Both the position numbers and the translations under genes were made by a program. Positions 1 through 10,664 of a DNA stretch of 64,000 nt are shown piece after piece (position 1 is the stretch's first letter; each line of letters begins with the position of its first letter). The stretch is from contig JBCBUE010000010.1 in the NCBI GenBank assembly GCA_039818285.1, positions 14,554-78,553 on the forward strand, read 5' to 3'. Origin of the DNA: JBCBUE01 sp039818285. Its GTDB lineage: Bacteria; Planctomycetota; Phycisphaerae; Phycisphaerales; Phycisphaeraceae. Below the pieces are notes generated by a model. That model saw only the letters and a program-made list of their open reading frames with translations, had not been told where the DNA came from and did no database searches.

Positions 1-2
1 CG

Positions 3-323
3 GCCTGCATCTTCGCCTTCATCGCCGCCCACGCGCTCGGGCAGGGCACCGTCATCTGGGTCTTCATCTCGGAGATCTTCCCCAACCGCCACCGCGCCCA
101 AGGCCAGTCGCTCGGCAGCTCCACCCACTGGGTCTTCGCCGCCCTGCTCACCCTGTTTTTCCCGGCCATGGTCACGGCCTTCGCCCCAGGCACCGTGTTC
201 GCCTTCTTCTGCTTCATGATGGTGCTGCAGCTGGTCTGGGTGAAGACCATGGTCCCCGAAACCAAAGGCCGAACCCTCGAACAGATCGAGCACGAATTGG
301 GCGTCCGCCGCGACCCGACCTGA
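3..323 (+). CDS. MFS sugar porter family transporter, C-terminal part (5' end outside window)
   Basis: The first 107 codons visible are the end of a major facilitator superfamily transporter of the sugar porter family. The diagnostic C-terminal signature PETKGRTLEQIE follows the last membrane helix. Just before it lie hydrophobic helices and the loop FISEIFPNRHRAQGQS, which matches the conserved ISEIFP-R-RG region of sugar porters. These proteins move sugars by proton symport or uniport across the inner membrane. The start and most of the protein lie before base 1, so substrate cannot be assigned. Its position about 7 kb from the BMC sugar locus makes a link to deoxy-sugar uptake possible but unproven. 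Confidence 0.85.
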   Translation, partial: ACIFAFIAAHALGQGTVIWVFISEIFPNRHRAQGQSLGSSTHWVFAALLTLFFPAMVTAFAPGTVFAFFCFMMVLQLVWVKTMVPETKGRTLEQIEHELGVRRDPT

Positions 324-334
324 TCGAGGAACGC

Positions 335-802
335 CTACGGCGTCGGTGCTTCCGCAGGCCCCACGCCGCGGTAAGACAGCGGCACGATCTCACCGATCGA
401 AGCGATGGACGAGTGATACCCCGGCTCATCGACGTGCTCATCCTTGTGCGGGTGAACGAGCATCTGGCACGACACGCCGCTCACGGGGAACGACGCGTAG
501 AGGTGCTCGACCAGGTCGCGGTTCAGCACCTCCCAGTACTCCATCGCGGGCTCCTCCGGGCGGACCTTGATGAAGTCCAACGCCGCCGTGCGCAGCTTGC
601 GGTAGTCGGGGTATGCCGACGGAGGCAGGTCGTCGCGATAGCGGTACTTGATGTAGAGGTCCATCGTTTGGCCGTATTGCCGCGGCGTGTACAAATCGAT
701 CACCTGAAACATGAACTCCTGCTTGACGGTCGGCGTGGTGGTGCAGCCGGCGAAGAGGGTCAGGCCGAAGAGAAGGCTGAAGACGATCGTTCCAAGCTTC
801 AT
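335..802 (-). CDS. Putative lipoprotein of unknown function
   Basis: A 155-residue protein with a lipoprotein signal: MKLGTIVF, a hydrophobic stretch, then LFAGC with the lipidated cysteine at residue 20, followed by a short TTTPT linker. The mature part (about 135 residues) contains many tyrosines and charged residues and matches no family I can name. I chose the ATG at 802 over an in-frame TTG at 817, because the ATG gives a compact signal peptide and has a purine-rich AAGAG about 9 bases upstream. It converges on the sugar porter gene with 11 bases between stops. Expected location is the periplasmic face of a membrane. Confidence 0.6.
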   Translation of the reverse strand: MKLGTIVFSLLFGLTLFAGCTTTPTVKQEFMFQVIDLYTPRQYGQTMDLYIKYRYRDDLPPSAYPDYRKLRTAALDFIKVRPEEPAMEYWEVLNRDLVEHLYASFPVSGVSCQMLVHPHKDEHVDEPGYHSSIASIGEIVPLSYRGVGPAEAPTP

Positions 803-817
803 GACGGGGCTCTTCAA

Positions 818-983
818 GAGGCGTGTCGCCGCAGGATTAAGACAGAGAGCAAGGAGCCGCGATTGAGGCTACAGCATCGAATTACTGACGCTTCGACAAT
901 GACAATCTATCAAATAAATAACGATTGATCGCTATATATGTCGGTCTTGTCTGGGTGTAGGTCCGCGGTGCTTCGAGTTTGCC
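818..983. other. AT-rich divergent intergenic region
   Basis: This 166-base gap between the lipoprotein gene and the PEP-CTERM gene is clearly more AT-rich than the surroundings. It includes a TATATA run at 933-938 that could serve as a -10 element for the downstream plus-strand gene. No matching -35 box and no strong ribosome binding site is obvious. Confidence 0.35.
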
Positions 984-1592
984 ATGATACGAGTCACGAC
1001 TACCGTGATATTCGCCGTGTTCTTATCGGTAACAGTCTTCAATATCCACGCTGCAACGCTCGACGTCCGGGCCAGTCGGATCGAAAACCTTGGTAATGGG
1101 TTGTACGGGTTTACGGTCGGTCTTGTGGATCTGCCGGAAAGCACTGGAAGCGATGCAGTTCTCTTTCAGGATCTGATTTTCACCGGAAATATCCAAAACA
1201 TGCGCGTTGCATTTGGTCATGTACGCACACGGAGCGAGGCTGAAGCCGCGGAACGGTTTGATCCACTTTACGACATCCGGCTCGACTCTTATTGGTTCGA
1301 CAGCACTTGGCAGCCAGCGGAGATTCCCGGGTCTGTCATCATTGGACATCAAAACACGCCTGTGTTTGGAGCATCAATGGTGTCGACTCCCGGCTCCAAC
1401 CCACCTGATGGAGAACCCGTCGCGTACATCGTGTCTGACGCGAATGGAATCCGCTACACCGGCAAAGTCGTCAAGGAAAGTACCGGACTTATCGACATTG
1501 CGGGCAGCTTTGCCATACCTGAACCCGCCATCACAGCTGTCGTTCTAGCCGGCATCGTCGCGGGCTTGCGCCGCCGACGCTGGATCGCCTAG
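984..1592 (+). CDS. PEP-CTERM anchored secreted protein, unknown function
   Basis: A 202-residue protein with an N-terminal signal peptide (residues 1-23, ending near IHAA) and a C-terminal PEP-CTERM tripartite sorting tail: PEP at about residue 179, a hydrophobic helix AITAVVLAGIVAG, and the basic end LRRRRW. In the PEP-CTERM/exosortase system this tail directs export and removal of the anchor during envelope or extracellular matrix assembly. The middle region resembles the short beta-rich proteins commonly attached to this signal but has no recognisable enzyme motif. The coding sequence is lower in GC than neighbouring genes, so recent acquisition is possible. Its TAG stop interlocks with the CTA of the convergent regulator in a shared CTAG. 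Confidence 0.7.
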   Translation: MIRVTTTVIFAVFLSVTVFNIHAATLDVRASRIENLGNGLYGFTVGLVDLPESTGSDAVLFQDLIFTGNIQNMRVAFGHVRTRSEAEAAERFDPLYDIRLDSYWFDSTWQPAEIPGSVIIGHQNTPVFGASMVSTPGSNPPDGEPVAYIVSDANGIRYTGKVVKESTGLIDIAGSFAIPEPAITAVVLAGIVAGLRRRRWIA

Positions 1593-3040
1593 GCCGCGTC
1601 CAGCTCGTCGAGGTGGTACTGCTTGATCTTCTTGTAGAGCGTGGTGCGGTTGATGCCGAGTTGGTCGGCCGTGCGGTTGCGGTTCCAGTCATTGGCCCGC
1701 AGGGCGGCGAGCAGGATCTGCCGCTCGGGTTCCTGCATCGCCTCGGCCAGCGGCGTCGGCGTCCAGCCGTCGGCCAGCGCAGGCACGACAATCGCCCCGC
1801 CCTTGACCGACCCCAGCGACACCGGCCCGCCCATCCCCGGGACGCCCGCGGCCAGCGCTTCGGGCAGATCGCCCGCCTCGATCGTCCCCCGCTTGCTCAG
1901 CAGCACCGCCCGTTCGATCGCGTTCTCCAACTCGCGCACGTTGCCAGGCCAGTCGTGCGCTCGCAGCGCGTCCATCGCCGCGTCGCCCAGCGACCGGTCC
2001 CGCCGAAGCTGGGCCGCGTACTTGGCCAGGAAGTGCTCGGCCAGCAACGCCACGTCGCCCGGACGGTCCCGCAACGCCGGCAACTTGATGTTCACGACGT
2101 TGATCCGGTAGTACAGGTCTTCGCGGAACGTGCCTTGCTCGACCATCGGCTCGAGCGCCTGATTGGTCGCCAGCACGAACCGCACGTCGACGCGCGTCGT
2201 CGTTGTCGCGCCCACCGGCTCGAACGCTTTCTCCTGCAGCACCCGCAGCAGCTTGAGCTGCAACGCCGGGGTCGCCGAGTTGATCTCATCGATAAACAGC
2301 GTCCCGCCGTCGGCCGCGAGCAGCTTGCCGGGCTTGTCGTGGTCGGCCCCGGTGAACGCGCCCTTGACGTGTCCGAACAACTCGGACTCCAGCAGTGTCT
2401 CGGGGATCGACCCGCAGGCGAACGTGATGAAAGGCCCGGCCTGGCGATCGCTGGCGGTGTGGATCGCCCGCGCCACCATCGACTTGCCCGTGCCCGACTC
2501 GCCGGTGATCAGCACCGTCGTGGGCGACTCGGCGACCGCCTCGATCAGGTCGTACACCCGCTGCATGCGGTAGTCGGCCCCGACCAGCGAGCCCATCCCG
2601 TAGCGATCGGTCAGCTCCTTCTTGAGCGTCTGGTTCTCGGCGAGCAGCGCGTGCTGGTGCTCGGCCTTGCTGACCGCCAGACGCAGCTCATCATCGATCA
2701 CCGGCTTGGTGAGATAGTCGGCGGCGCCGAGCTTCACGGCCTCGACGGCGTCCTCGATCTTGCCGAAGCCGGTGACGACGATGGGCACGGCGTCGCCGTG
2801 ATGCTCGCGCAGGGCCTTGAGCAGGTCGAACCCGCCGCCGCGCGGCATGTGCACGTCGGTGACAACGATGCCGAAGCCCTCGCCCTTGGCCTTGGCGGCG
2901 TCGAGCAGCCCGAGCGCCTCGACAGCATTGCCCGCGGTGGCCGTGCGGTAGCCCGCGTCGCCGAGCAGCCCGGCGAGGGACTCGGCGACGATCGGGTCGT
3001 CGTCGACGATGAGCACGTGGGCCTGGGTCTTACTCGCCAT
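1589..3040 (-). CDS. NtrC-family sigma-54-dependent response regulator
   Basis: A 483-residue regulator with three domains in order. The receiver domain (about 8-125) has the acidic triad D13-D15, phosphoacceptor D62, T90 and K112. The AAA+ sigma-54 activation domain (about 150-390) has Walker A GESGTGKS at 180-187, the sigma-54 contact loop GAFTGA at 227-232 and Walker B GGTLFIDE near 245-252. A Fis-type helix-turn-helix lies near 445-480 (TADQLGINRTTLYKKI). It should activate sigma-54 promoters when phosphorylated. The kinase gene just upstream overlaps its start by 11 bases, so the pair is probably translationally coupled and forms one two-component system. Target genes are not evident in the window. 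Confidence 0.93.
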   Translation of the reverse strand: MASKTQAHVLIVDDDPIVAESLAGLLGDAGYRTATAGNAVEALGLLDAAKAKGEGFGIVVTDVHMPRGGGFDLLKALREHHGDAVPIVVTGFGKIEDAVEAVKLGAADYLTKPVIDDELRLAVSKAEHQHALLAENQTLKKELTDRYGMGSLVGADYRMQRVYDLIEAVAESPTTVLITGESGTGKSMVARAIHTASDRQAGPFITFACGSIPETLLESELFGHVKGAFTGADHDKPGKLLAADGGTLFIDEINSATPALQLKLLRVLQEKAFEPVGATTTTRVDVRFVLATNQALEPMVEQGTFREDLYYRINVVNIKLPALRDRPGDVALLAEHFLAKYAAQLRRDRSLGDAAMDALRAHDWPGNVRELENAIERAVLLSKRGTIEAGDLPEALAAGVPGMGGPVSLGSVKGGAIVVPALADGWTPTPLAEAMQEPERQILLAALRANDWNRNRTADQLGINRTTLYKKIKQYHLDELDAA

Positions 3041-3884
3041 GGGTAGATCGGGGGCCGGGGTCAGGCCGGGACGTGGCGGGGGCGTGTTCGACGGCGGCGC
3101 GCGGGTAACGGACGGAGAGGACGGCGCCGGCGATGTCGTCGTCGCGGTCGCGCAGCTTGAGCCGTCCGCCCAGCGACTCGACGACCTCGCGCGCGACCGA
3201 CAGTCCGATGCCCTGTCCGCCGGGCTTGGTCGATCGCCCGTAGCGAAACGCCCCGCCCGGCGCGACCAGCTCGGGCGCGACGCCGGCGCCGGTGTCGGTC
3301 ACGCTCAGTCGGACATCGGCACCGTCGAGCCAGGCCCCCACGACGACGGCGTGGTGCTCGAACCGACCGCCCGGTCGCCCGCCGGTGGTGCCGGGGGCGC
3401 CACGATCGGCGGCGTCGATGGACTCGATGGCGTTGCGCAGCGCGTTGAGCAACAGGCCGTAGACCGGCCCGGCCGGCAGACCGCCCGCGTCGGGGGCCAC
3501 CTCGCGTTCCAGCGCGACGTACCTCGGCTCGGCCGCCGAGCGTGTCATGTCGATGGCGTGGTCGATCGCTTCGGCCAACGTCCCCCGCTCCAGCCCGCTG
3601 AGCACCCCACCGACCCCGGCCGATCGGCCCATCCACTGATGCAGCAGCGAAGCCATGCGGCGCAACGCGCCGTCGGCCGTGCGGAGCTGGTGCAACGCCT
3701 CGGCCGAGTGGGCCTCGGCGTCCTGCTCGTCGAGCTTGCGTAGCCCCAGCCCGAGGCTGCGCATCGACCCATCGACCAGGTTGGCCAGCTCGTGGGCGAC
3801 GGCGCGCGACGCGGCGTCGGGAGCGACTTGATCACCGGGCGGCGGAGCGTCGTCGCCGCGCGATTCGGGCGGTGTGGCGGCCAT
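3030..3884 (-). CDS. Soluble histidine kinase, partner of the NtrC-type regulator
   Basis: A 284-residue kinase without membrane segments or a recognisable sensor domain. The H-box is HELANLVDG with phosphorylated H31. The HATPase core has the N-box around NALRNAIES (147-155), the G1 box DTGAG at 207-211 and the G2 box GGQGIGLSV at 232-240. Its stop lies inside the start of the response regulator gene, which supports a cognate pair. With only about 30 residues before the H-box, the input signal must come from another protein or from the helical linker. A GATAAG hexamer sits 8 bases before the ATG, so the transcript may have almost no leader. Confidence 0.88.
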   Translation of the reverse strand: MAATPPESRGDDAPPPGDQVAPDAASRAVAHELANLVDGSMRSLGLGLRKLDEQDAEAHSAEALHQLRTADGALRRMASLLHQWMGRSAGVGGVLSGLERGTLAEAIDHAIDMTRSAAEPRYVALEREVAPDAGGLPAGPVYGLLLNALRNAIESIDAADRGAPGTTGGRPGGRFEHHAVVVGAWLDGADVRLSVTDTGAGVAPELVAPGGAFRYGRSTKPGGQGIGLSVAREVVESLGGRLKLRDRDDDIAGAVLSVRYPRAAVEHAPATSRPDPGPRSTHGE

Positions 3885-3963
3885 GCCACACCCTTATCGG
3901 CTCGGCGTCCTGACGCGCTCACGAAACGTCGCGTTCACGCCACATCGCCCCCGCCAATAACGA

Positions 3964-4461
3964 TTACGCGGCCTGAGCCGGGTTCTCCGCCGCATCCGCC
4001 CCGCCCGCCCGCAATCCGTCCGACTCGCCGAGCACCTCGTCGAGCGAACGCACCGCTCCCCCCGCCACGCTCGCGCTCGACCCGTCGGGCTCATCGCCGT
4101 GCCAGCACGCCCGGGCCGTGGCCGATTCGCCGTCCTCCCCGCAGACCACCAGCGCACACGCCCCGGTCGCCGCGGACGCCAGCTTGAACATCGCCTTGTC
4201 GATCAATCGCCCGATCAGCTCGTCTCGCCCCTCGAGCCCCGCGTCCACCGCCACCCACACCCGCAGCGTGCCCGTCGCATCGGGCGCCGTCACCGCCACA
4301 CCGATCAACTCGTCGTCTCGCTTGGCCACCAGGCTGTTCGTCCACCGCACGCCGTCGGCCTCGGCCACAACGCCAAGCGTCGCGCCGAACATGAGCGCAT
4401 CGCCCACCTCGTGCCGGCGCAACTCCCGGATATCGATCGCCTGTGCCATCACCTCCACCAT
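3964..4461 (-). CDS. Hypothetical protein
   Basis: A 165-residue acidic, alanine-rich protein that I do not recognise. The region from about 15 to 120 alternates beta-strand-like hydrophobic segments (WTNSLVAKRDDELIGVAV, LRVWVAVDAG, CALVVCGEDG), suggesting a compact alpha/beta domain. The last 45 residues look disordered. It has no signal peptide and no membrane helix. A second in-frame ATG at 4449 is an equally plausible start. It stands upstream of the two-component genes on the same strand, with about 80 bases between, so co-transcription is possible. Confidence 0.5.
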   Translation of the reverse strand: MVEVMAQAIDIRELRRHEVGDALMFGATLGVVAEADGVRWTNSLVAKRDDELIGVAVTAPDATGTLRVWVAVDAGLEGRDELIGRLIDKAMFKLASAATGACALVVCGEDGESATARACWHGDEPDGSSASVAGGAVRSLDEVLGESDGLRAGGADAAENPAQAA

Positions 4462-4571
4462 CGGCCGACCCGATCGCCGGCCTCAGCCGCGACGGGAAAA
4501 CCCCACCACGGGATGTCCGGCTTTAGCGATCGCGTCGCCCACACCGACCGATAACAACGCCCCGCCCCGAC

Positions 4572-7589
<3,018 letters not shown>

Positions 7590-7595
7590 CGCGGC

Positions 7596-7601
7596 AGTTT
7601 A
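7596..7601 (-). promoter_or_regulatory. Candidate -10 element for ileS, leaderless start
   Basis: The hexamer TAAACT (read on the minus strand) ends 6 bases before the ileS ATG, which places the expected transcription start at or next to the start codon. No Shine-Dalgarno sequence is present. No convincing -35 box is visible 17 bases further upstream. Confidence 0.45.
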
Positions 7602-7614
7602 CGGACCCGGACGC

Positions 7615-8382
7615 CTAGCCGGTCGGGGCCGTCACCAGCCGGTCGCCCAGTGCCTCGCGAAACTCGGCGTCGACGCCGTCGTCGGTGATGATCCGGTCGA
7701 TCTGCTCGACCCCGCAGACGCGGACCAGGCTCTTGCGGCCGAACTTGCTCGAATCCATCAGCATCACGCACTCGGCGGCCTGCCGCATCATCGCCTGCTC
7801 GACCTGAGCCATCTCGAGGTTGAGGTTGAACCCCGCGTCGCCATAGACCCCGGCCAGCGAGAAAAACATCAGGTCGGCGTGCAGGTCGGCCAAGGTGCCG
7901 GAGGCGATGGCGCCGACGGTCACGCCGGTGCGAGGGTAGAGCGTGCCGCCGACGAGGATCAGCTCGACCTGCTCGTCCTCGGCAAAGTCGGTGGCGATCA
8001 TCAGCGAGTTGGTGACGACCTGCAACGGGCGGGCGGTGATCTGTCTAGCGGCGTAGATGACGGTCGAGCCGCCGTCGAGCAGGACGGTCATGTGGGGCTG
8101 GACGAGGGAGGCGGCAGCGCGGCCGATGGCCTGCTTCTCGGCCAGCCGGTCGGTCATGCGAGCGATGAGGGTGGGCTGGCGCGGCTCGGGCGGGCCGGGC
8201 GTGTCGCGGAGGATCGCCCCGCCGTGCGTGCGGTCGACCAGGCCGCGCTCGGCGAGGGTGTCGAGGTCGCGGCGGACGGTGGAGGGCGAGACACCCAGAG
8301 CCTGAGCGAGGTCCTCGAGCTGAGCCGAGCGGCGCTGCTGAAGGATGTCGATCAGGCGTTGCTGGCGTTCGACGATGAGCAT
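7615..8382 (-). CDS. DeoR-family transcriptional regulator of the BMC operon
   Basis: A 255-residue DeoR/GlpR-type regulator. The winged helix-turn-helix at residues 6-57 includes the signature LGVSPSTVRRDLDTLAERG. The C-terminal sugar-phosphate-sensing domain (about 75-250) has the ISOCOT-type fold, with LLDGGSTV, TNSLMIA and VTDD-like loops. Such proteins are repressors released by sugar phosphates. Being the last gene of the BMC operon, it most likely senses fuculose- or rhamnulose-phosphate or a breakdown product and controls the shell and enzyme genes. This role is inferred from position and family. DeoR-type regulators are typical of planctomycete BMC loci. Confidence 0.9.
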   Translation of the reverse strand: MLIVERQQRLIDILQQRRSAQLEDLAQALGVSPSTVRRDLDTLAERGLVDRTHGGAILRDTPGPPEPRQPTLIARMTDRLAEKQAIGRAAASLVQPHMTVLLDGGSTVIYAARQITARPLQVVTNSLMIATDFAEDEQVELILVGGTLYPRTGVTVGAIASGTLADLHADLMFFSLAGVYGDAGFNLNLEMAQVEQAMMRQAAECVMLMDSSKFGRKSLVRVCGVEQIDRIITDDGVDAEFREALGDRLVTAPTG

Positions 8383-8403
8383 GGGCGCGGGTGGGGAGGG
8401 AGG

Positions 8404-9276
8404 TCAGGCGCCGATCTGGCCGGCGATCTGGTCGGTGATCTGTTGGACCATGCGCTCGAACTCGGCCGAGCCGGGCTGGGCGTCGAGCTGGCTGGAGGAA
8501 GAGGTGACCTCGCCGTGGCAGTTGCAGGTGGCCGAGGCCGGGCGCGGGTCAAAGGTGGAGAGGTAAGCGTCGTTGGCCGCGCCCACGCAGCCCTCGGGCG
8601 AGCAGGCCAGCCGCTCGTCGGGCAGGCCGAACTGCTGCTTGACCTGGAGCAGCTCGGTCATCTGCTCGGTGTTCAGGACGTTAGCCCGGCCGAGCTGCTT
8701 GACGAGCATGAGGATCCGGCAGTACGCGTCGATGATCTCGAGCTTGTAGTAGGTGTCGATGAGGTCGGTGGAGAAGCTGACCGTGCCGTGGTTGCCCATG
8801 AGCACCGTGTTGGTGTTCTCGCCGATGAGCGGGGTGATGGAGTCGGGCAGGTCTTGCTTGCTCGGCGTGGCGTAGGGCGCGGTCGGGACGCGGCCGAGGA
8901 AGACCTCGGCCTCGGGGTGAATGCCCTCGGGCAGGGGGATGCCGGCGATGGCGAAGGCCGTGGCGTGCGGCGGGTGCGAGTGGATCACCGCCTTGATGTC
9001 CTCGCGCTTCTTGTAGATCGCCAGGTGCACCTTGACCTCGCTGGTGCGCGTGCGGCCCTTGGGGTTGCGCTCGACCTGCGTGCCGTCCATGTCGACGACG
9101 CAGACGTCTTCGGGCTCCAGGAAGCCCTTGGAGATGCCGGTCGGGGTGCAGAGCACGCGGTCTTCGCCGATGCGCACCGAGTGGTTGCCCTCGTTGCCGG
9201 CGCAGAAGCCCTTGTGCCAGATGCGTCGGCCGACCTCGCAGATGTCACGCTTGAGCTGTTGGGTTTGCTGGAACAT
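8404..9276 (-). CDS. Class II aldolase (fuculose/rhamnulose-1-phosphate type) with BMC-targeting tail
   Basis: A 290-residue zinc-dependent class II aldolase expected to split L-fuculose-1-P or L-rhamnulose-1-P into dihydroxyacetone phosphate and L-lactaldehyde. Zinc ligands are H99 and H101 (HSHPPH) and H163 (GNHGTV). E80 in TSEVKVH matches the catalytic glutamate of FucA-type aldolases. It is about 75 residues longer than FucA. The extra part contains four cysteines (ACSPEGC, TCNC), a Ser-rich linker, and a terminal amphipathic helix of about 18 residues (FERMVQQITDQIAGQIGA). That helix fits an encapsulation peptide for loading into the shell. It is the signature catabolic enzyme of this locus. 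Confidence 0.92.
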   Translation of the reverse strand: MFQQTQQLKRDICEVGRRIWHKGFCAGNEGNHSVRIGEDRVLCTPTGISKGFLEPEDVCVVDMDGTQVERNPKGRTRTSEVKVHLAIYKKREDIKAVIHSHPPHATAFAIAGIPLPEGIHPEAEVFLGRVPTAPYATPSKQDLPDSITPLIGENTNTVLMGNHGTVSFSTDLIDTYYKLEIIDAYCRILMLVKQLGRANVLNTEQMTELLQVKQQFGLPDERLACSPEGCVGAANDAYLSTFDPRPASATCNCHGEVTSSSSQLDAQPGSAEFERMVQQITDQIAGQIGA

Positions 9277-9291
9277 GGTGGGGCTCTGGGG

Positions 9292-9600
9292 TTACTCGGG
9301 GGGTTGGTAATTGGTGGTGTCAAGGATCGCCGCGTTGTAGGCGTCGATCGGCACGCGGTCGGGGTAGAACGGAGCGGTCGCTTCGGCGCCCTCGGACAGA
9401 GCGATCAGGTGATCGACGCCAGCGCCAAGCTCGTCGTACACGACAAGCGACTGGTCGAGCGGTTTGCGGCGACGCGTCGGCTTGGGCCAGGCGTCGAGCG
9501 CCGGGCCGTCGAGCGGCTCGGCGATCAGCAACCGGCCCGGCTTGAGCGACGCGTGTCGCTTGGAGAGCGTGACGCTGCCGAGCACGCGGGCGATCCTCAC
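9292..9600 (-). CDS. BMC vertex protein (BMC-P, EutN/CcmL family)
   Basis: A 102-residue pentameric shell protein that closes the vertices of the microcompartment. The N-terminus MRIARVLGSVTLSKRH and the LIAEPL strand are characteristic of the EutN/CcmL fold, as is the GAGVDHLIALSEG loop. The start is GTG at 9600. It overlaps the TGA of the preceding gene as GTGA, which fixes the start and implies translational coupling. Compared with the shorter BMC-P at 10376-10648, it has a C-terminal extension of about 15 residues ending in NYQPPE. Confidence 0.9.
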   Translation of the reverse strand: MRIARVLGSVTLSKRHASLKPGRLLIAEPLDGPALDAWPKPTRRRKPLDQSLVVYDELGAGVDHLIALSEGAEATAPFYPDRVPIDAYNAAILDTTNYQPPE

Positions 9601-10379
9601 AGCACACCCCCTCGCCGACCGGCGGCGTCGAGGTGACGGCGGACCGTCGGGCACGGGCTCGGCGTCGACGCGATCACCTGCGTGACGATGGCGGCGATGG
9701 CCTCGGCCGAGGCGCGTGGGTAATCGATCACGACGGCGTTCGGGCCGAGATCGACGGCCGCCACCAGGTCCTCGACACCCCGAGCGTGCAACGCCCGCAG
9801 CGAGCCGTGGCGGTTCGCCAGCGCCGCGGCGACGGCGGGCTGCTGGGAGTAGACGATTCCTCCGGCGACCTCGCGTCGATCGATGGCCTGATCGAGATCG
9901 GCCAGCACGGACGCCAGCGACGCACACGAACGCGGCGCCGAGTTCGGCCGCAGCCGATCGGCGTGTTGCTGGCCGAGCCGCATCGCGACGGGGCACGCCC
10001 CGTCGATCCACCACGACCACGCCATGCCCGTCGACGCGCCCGAAGCATCCTTCCCCGCGGCCACGCGCCGAACCCGCTCGGCCTGCCGGCGGGCGAGGTC
10101 GTTCGCCAAGGGCGTCAGCCGCGCGTCGTACGCCAGACGCGCGACGCCATCGCCCGACTGGTCCAGCGCCGCCTGCAACTGCGTCGCCGTCACGACGCCG
10201 TGCAGGGCGGGCGCCGCGGAGTCGGACGGTGGCCGTGAAGACGCGCTGCCAGTCGAGCCCTCGGCCGTACACGTCCCCGCGGGCGGCGCGATCGACGCCG
10301 GCGAGACGCCAGGCCGGCCACGCATCGACGCCAGCACGGCCTCGGTGATCTGCTCGACCAGTTTTGGGTCGGCGCTCAT
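9597..10379 (-). CDS. Unknown protein of the BMC operon, predicted lumen cargo, possibly RpiB-like
   Basis: A 260-residue protein. The start is ATG at 10379, which overlaps the previous stop as ATGA; a longer reading to 10421 would run into the upstream gene. Residues 1-18 (MSADPKLVEQITEAVLAS) form an amphipathic helix like those at the N-termini of the operon's aldehyde dehydrogenase and PduL. A Pro/Ser-rich linker of about 40 residues follows. The C-terminal part (about 170-250) shows loops like ALANRHGSLRAL and LGPNAVVID, then a final helix. This pattern weakly recalls the RpiB/LacAB sugar-phosphate isomerase fold, but no catalytic residue can be assigned. I do not claim an activity. Confidence 0.7.
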   Translation of the reverse strand: MSADPKLVEQITEAVLASMRGRPGVSPASIAPPAGTCTAEGSTGSASSRPPSDSAAPALHGVVTATQLQAALDQSGDGVARLAYDARLTPLANDLARRQAERVRRVAAGKDASGASTGMAWSWWIDGACPVAMRLGQQHADRLRPNSAPRSCASLASVLADLDQAIDRREVAGGIVYSQQPAVAAALANRHGSLRALHARGVEDLVAAVDLGPNAVVIDYPRASAEAIAAIVTQVIASTPSPCPTVRRHLDAAGRRGGVL

Positions 10380-10648
10380 CGCGAGCCCCCCGGCGGGTCG
10401 ACGATGCCCAGCGTCCACCACCGCGCCGGGCTGGTGCTCGAACCGAGCAGCTGGCGCAGGCCCTTGCCGTCGGACGACAGCATCACCAGATCGCCAACCC
10501 CCGCGCCGTGATGGTCGAGCGTCAGCATCGGCTCACCAACGGCCTTGCGGTCGCCGTCGACCACCTGGCAGATCAGCAGACGATGGCCGACAAGCGAGGG
10601 GTGCTTGACGGTGCTGGTCGCGTTGCCGGTGACGGTGGCGAGTTGCAT
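10376..10648 (-). CDS. BMC vertex protein (BMC-P, EutN/CcmL family)
   Basis: A 90-residue pentameric shell protein. MQLATVTGNATSTVKHPSL is the typical first strand and loop, followed by HRLLICQVV and the conserved GAGVGDLVMLSSDG turn. It ends in GIVDPP. It lies between the aldehyde dehydrogenase gene (17 bases upstream) and the unknown cargo gene, with which it shares an ATGA overlap. It is the shortest of the three BMC-P paralogues here. Having three vertex proteins in one locus is usual for planctomycete-type BMCs. Confidence 0.9.
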   Translation of the reverse strand: MQLATVTGNATSTVKHPSLVGHRLLICQVVDGDRKAVGEPMLTLDHHGAGVGDLVMLSSDGKGLRQLLGSSTSPARWWTLGIVDPPGGSR

Positions 10649-10664
10649 GGGTCGGGGGTCACGG

